6,564 nt of DNA from Oceanospirillaceae bacterium (GTDB taxonomy: Bacteria > Pseudomonadota > Gammaproteobacteria > Pseudomonadales > Balneatricaceae). The stretch spans positions 40,318 through 46,881 of the forward strand of contig DPHB01000065.1 of the NCBI GenBank assembly GCA_003521845.1, written 5' to 3'. The notes beneath the pieces are model-generated. The model was given only the letters and a program-made list of their open reading frames with translations. It was not told the DNA's origin and did no database searches. Below are positions 5,450-6,564 of this stretch, piece after piece. Positions within the stretch are counted from its first letter, which is position 1, and every line of letters begins with the position of its first letter. Position numbers and translations under genes: made by a program.

Positions 5450-6564
5450 ATGACACACGCTACCTACCCTCACCTTCTCGAACCCTTGGACTTGGGTTTT
5501 ACGCAACTTAAAAACCGCGTCATTATGGGATCGATGCATACAGGGCTTGAAGAAGCCAAGCATGGTTTCCAGCGTCTAGCTGACTTTTATGCCGAGCGTG
5601 CCAAAGGCGGCGTAGGCCTTATTGTTACGGGTGGTGTGGCCCCCAACAGCCAAGGTTTGGTATTTCAAGGCGCCATTGCACTAGATGATGAAAGCAAAGT
5701 AGCAGAGCACCAGATCGTCACCCAAGCGGTGCACGCTGCGGGTAGTAAAATCTGTATGCAAATCCTGCACACGGGTCGCTATGCCTATATTCCTGACTCC
5801 ATTGCTCCATCGGCTATTAAAGCGCCCATTAATCCCTTTACACCAAAAGAAGTGACATCCGTAGAGATAGAGCAACAAATCGAAGATTTTGTTAATTGCG
5901 CCAAATTAGCCCAACAGGCAAACTATGATGGTGTGGAAATCATGGGTTCTGAAGGCTACTTTCTAAACCAATTTATCGTCACCCGTACCAACCAGCGCAC
6001 CGACGAATGGGGTGGTGACTACGACAACCGTACTCGCCTTGCCATTGAAGTAGTACGCCGCGTGCGCGAAGCTGTTGGTGAGCAGTTTATAATCATCTAT
6101 CGCCTATCCATGTTAGACCTGGTACCAGAAGGCAGCAATCTAGATGAAGTCGTACAACTAGGCCAAGCTGTAGAACAAGCCGGTGCTACTATTATTAACA
6201 CCGGTATCGGCTGGCACGAAGCGCGGGTACCCACCATTGCTACTAAAGTGCCACGTGCTGCCTTTTCTTGGGTTACCCAATCCGTACGCAAGCACTTGAC
6301 GGTACCGGTAGTCACTTCCAACCGTATCAATATGCCCGACACGGCAGAACAAGTACTCGCCGATGGCCATGCCGACATGGTGTCTATGGCGCGCCCATTT
6401 TTGGCCGATGCCGAGTTCGTAAACAAGGCCGCTGCCAATCAAGCTGACCACATTAATACCTGTATCGGTTGCAACCAAGCCTGCCTTGATCACATATTTC
6501 AAGCCAAAACCGCATCTTGTTTGGTTAACCCACGCGCTTGTAACGAAACCAAGATGATTACCAA
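5450..6564 (+). CDS. fadH: 2,4-dienoyl-CoA reductase (NADPH), N-terminal part; C-terminus cut by window edge
   Basis: FadH reduces 2,4-dienoyl-CoA to an enoyl-CoA with NADPH so that unsaturated fatty acids with even-position double bonds can enter beta-oxidation. It carries FMN, FAD and a 4Fe-4S cluster. The window holds 371 codons of an expected 670-675: the FMN-binding TIM barrel and the cluster region. The N-terminus (YPHLLEPLDLGFTQLKNRV, 6-24) and GSMHTGLEE (27-35) closely follow E. coli FadH. The active-site Tyr lies in MGSEGY (Y170) and the His in GWHEAR (H256). RTNQRTDEWGGDY (179-191) and SMARPFLAD (312-320) are typical of the old-yellow-enzyme-like barrel. The cluster cysteines are C338, C341, C345 and C357, in INTCIGCNQAC and TASCLVNPRAC. 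The start at 5450 reproduces the family N-terminus, and an in-frame stop lies 21 nt upstream. No strong Shine-Dalgarno sequence is visible. The FAD/NADPH half lies beyond the window. Confidence 0.96.
   Translation, partial: MTHATYPHLLEPLDLGFTQLKNRVIMGSMHTGLEEAKHGFQRLADFYAERAKGGVGLIVTGGVAPNSQGLVFQGAIALDDESKVAEHQIVTQAVHAAGSKICMQILHTGRYAYIPDSIAPSAIKAPINPFTPKEVTSVEIEQQIEDFVNCAKLAQQANYDGVEIMGSEGYFLNQFIVTRTNQRTDEWGGDYDNRTRLAIEVVRRVREAVGEQFIIIYRLSMLDLVPEGSNLDEVVQLGQAVEQAGATIINTGIGWHEARVPTIATKVPRAAFSWVTQSVRKHLTVPVVTSNRINMPDTAEQVLADGHADMVSMARPFLADAEFVNKAAANQADHINTCIGCNQACLDHIFQAKTASCLVNPRACNETKMIT

Noticed and set aside
5266..5511. 81-codon plus-strand frame ahead of fadH
   Set aside because: Most of it is repeat sequence and its end overlaps the fadH start in another frame.
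6097..6502. Two overlapping minus-strand frames of 113 and 114 codons
   Set aside because: They are antisense to the highly conserved FadH barrel and cluster region. No protein motif is seen.
1..6564. Defence system, prophage, CRISPR array, tRNA or rRNA
   Set aside because: All coding space is taken by metabolic enzymes and one conserved GNAT protein. The repeats are palindromic REP-like elements, not regularly spaced direct repeats.

Overview
The window looks like ordinary chromosome from a gammaproteobacterium, probably marine. The reasons are a FadH that closely follows the E. coli enzyme, a COG3146-type GNAT protein, moderate GC content, and REP-like palindromes between genes. Genus cannot be fixed from the sequence.

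Layout. Positions 1-3899 hold a three-gene catabolic set read leftward (minus strand): a DapA/N-acetylneuraminate-lyase-family protein (2979-3899), a PuuC/KauB-like aldehyde dehydrogenase (1448-2962) and a DadA/PuuB-like FAD-dependent amine or amino-acid oxidoreductase (1-1324, cut by the window edge). The first two are 16 bases apart. The last two are separated by a perfect palindrome with 36-bp arms (1350-1426). A plausible sigma70-type promoter lies upstream of the set at 3933-3961. A 165-base divergent spacer leads rightward to a complete GNAT/FemAB-like protein of the COG3146 family (4065-5201). A 173-base mosaic of REP-like repeats follows (5205-5377). Last come a promoter, a PsrA-like operator and the first 371 codons of fadH, 2,4-dienoyl-CoA reductase (5450-6564, cut by the window edge).

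How the genes work together. An FAD oxidoreductase, an aldehyde dehydrogenase and a DapA-family lyase in this order match the module for trans-4-hydroxy-L-proline breakdown. In that pathway D-hydroxyproline is oxidised, the pyrroline product is deaminated by the DapA-like enzyme to 2-oxoglutarate semialdehyde, and the aldehyde dehydrogenase makes 2-oxoglutarate. The 4-hydroxyproline epimerase that would complete the route is not in the window. The assignment therefore remains an inference, and oxidation of another amine or amino acid is possible. FadH serves beta-oxidation of unsaturated fatty acids and is functionally separate. I see no defence system, phage, RNA gene or CRISPR array. The most unusual features are the long palindrome inside the catabolic set, the repeat mosaic, and the candidate PsrA site in front of fadH.
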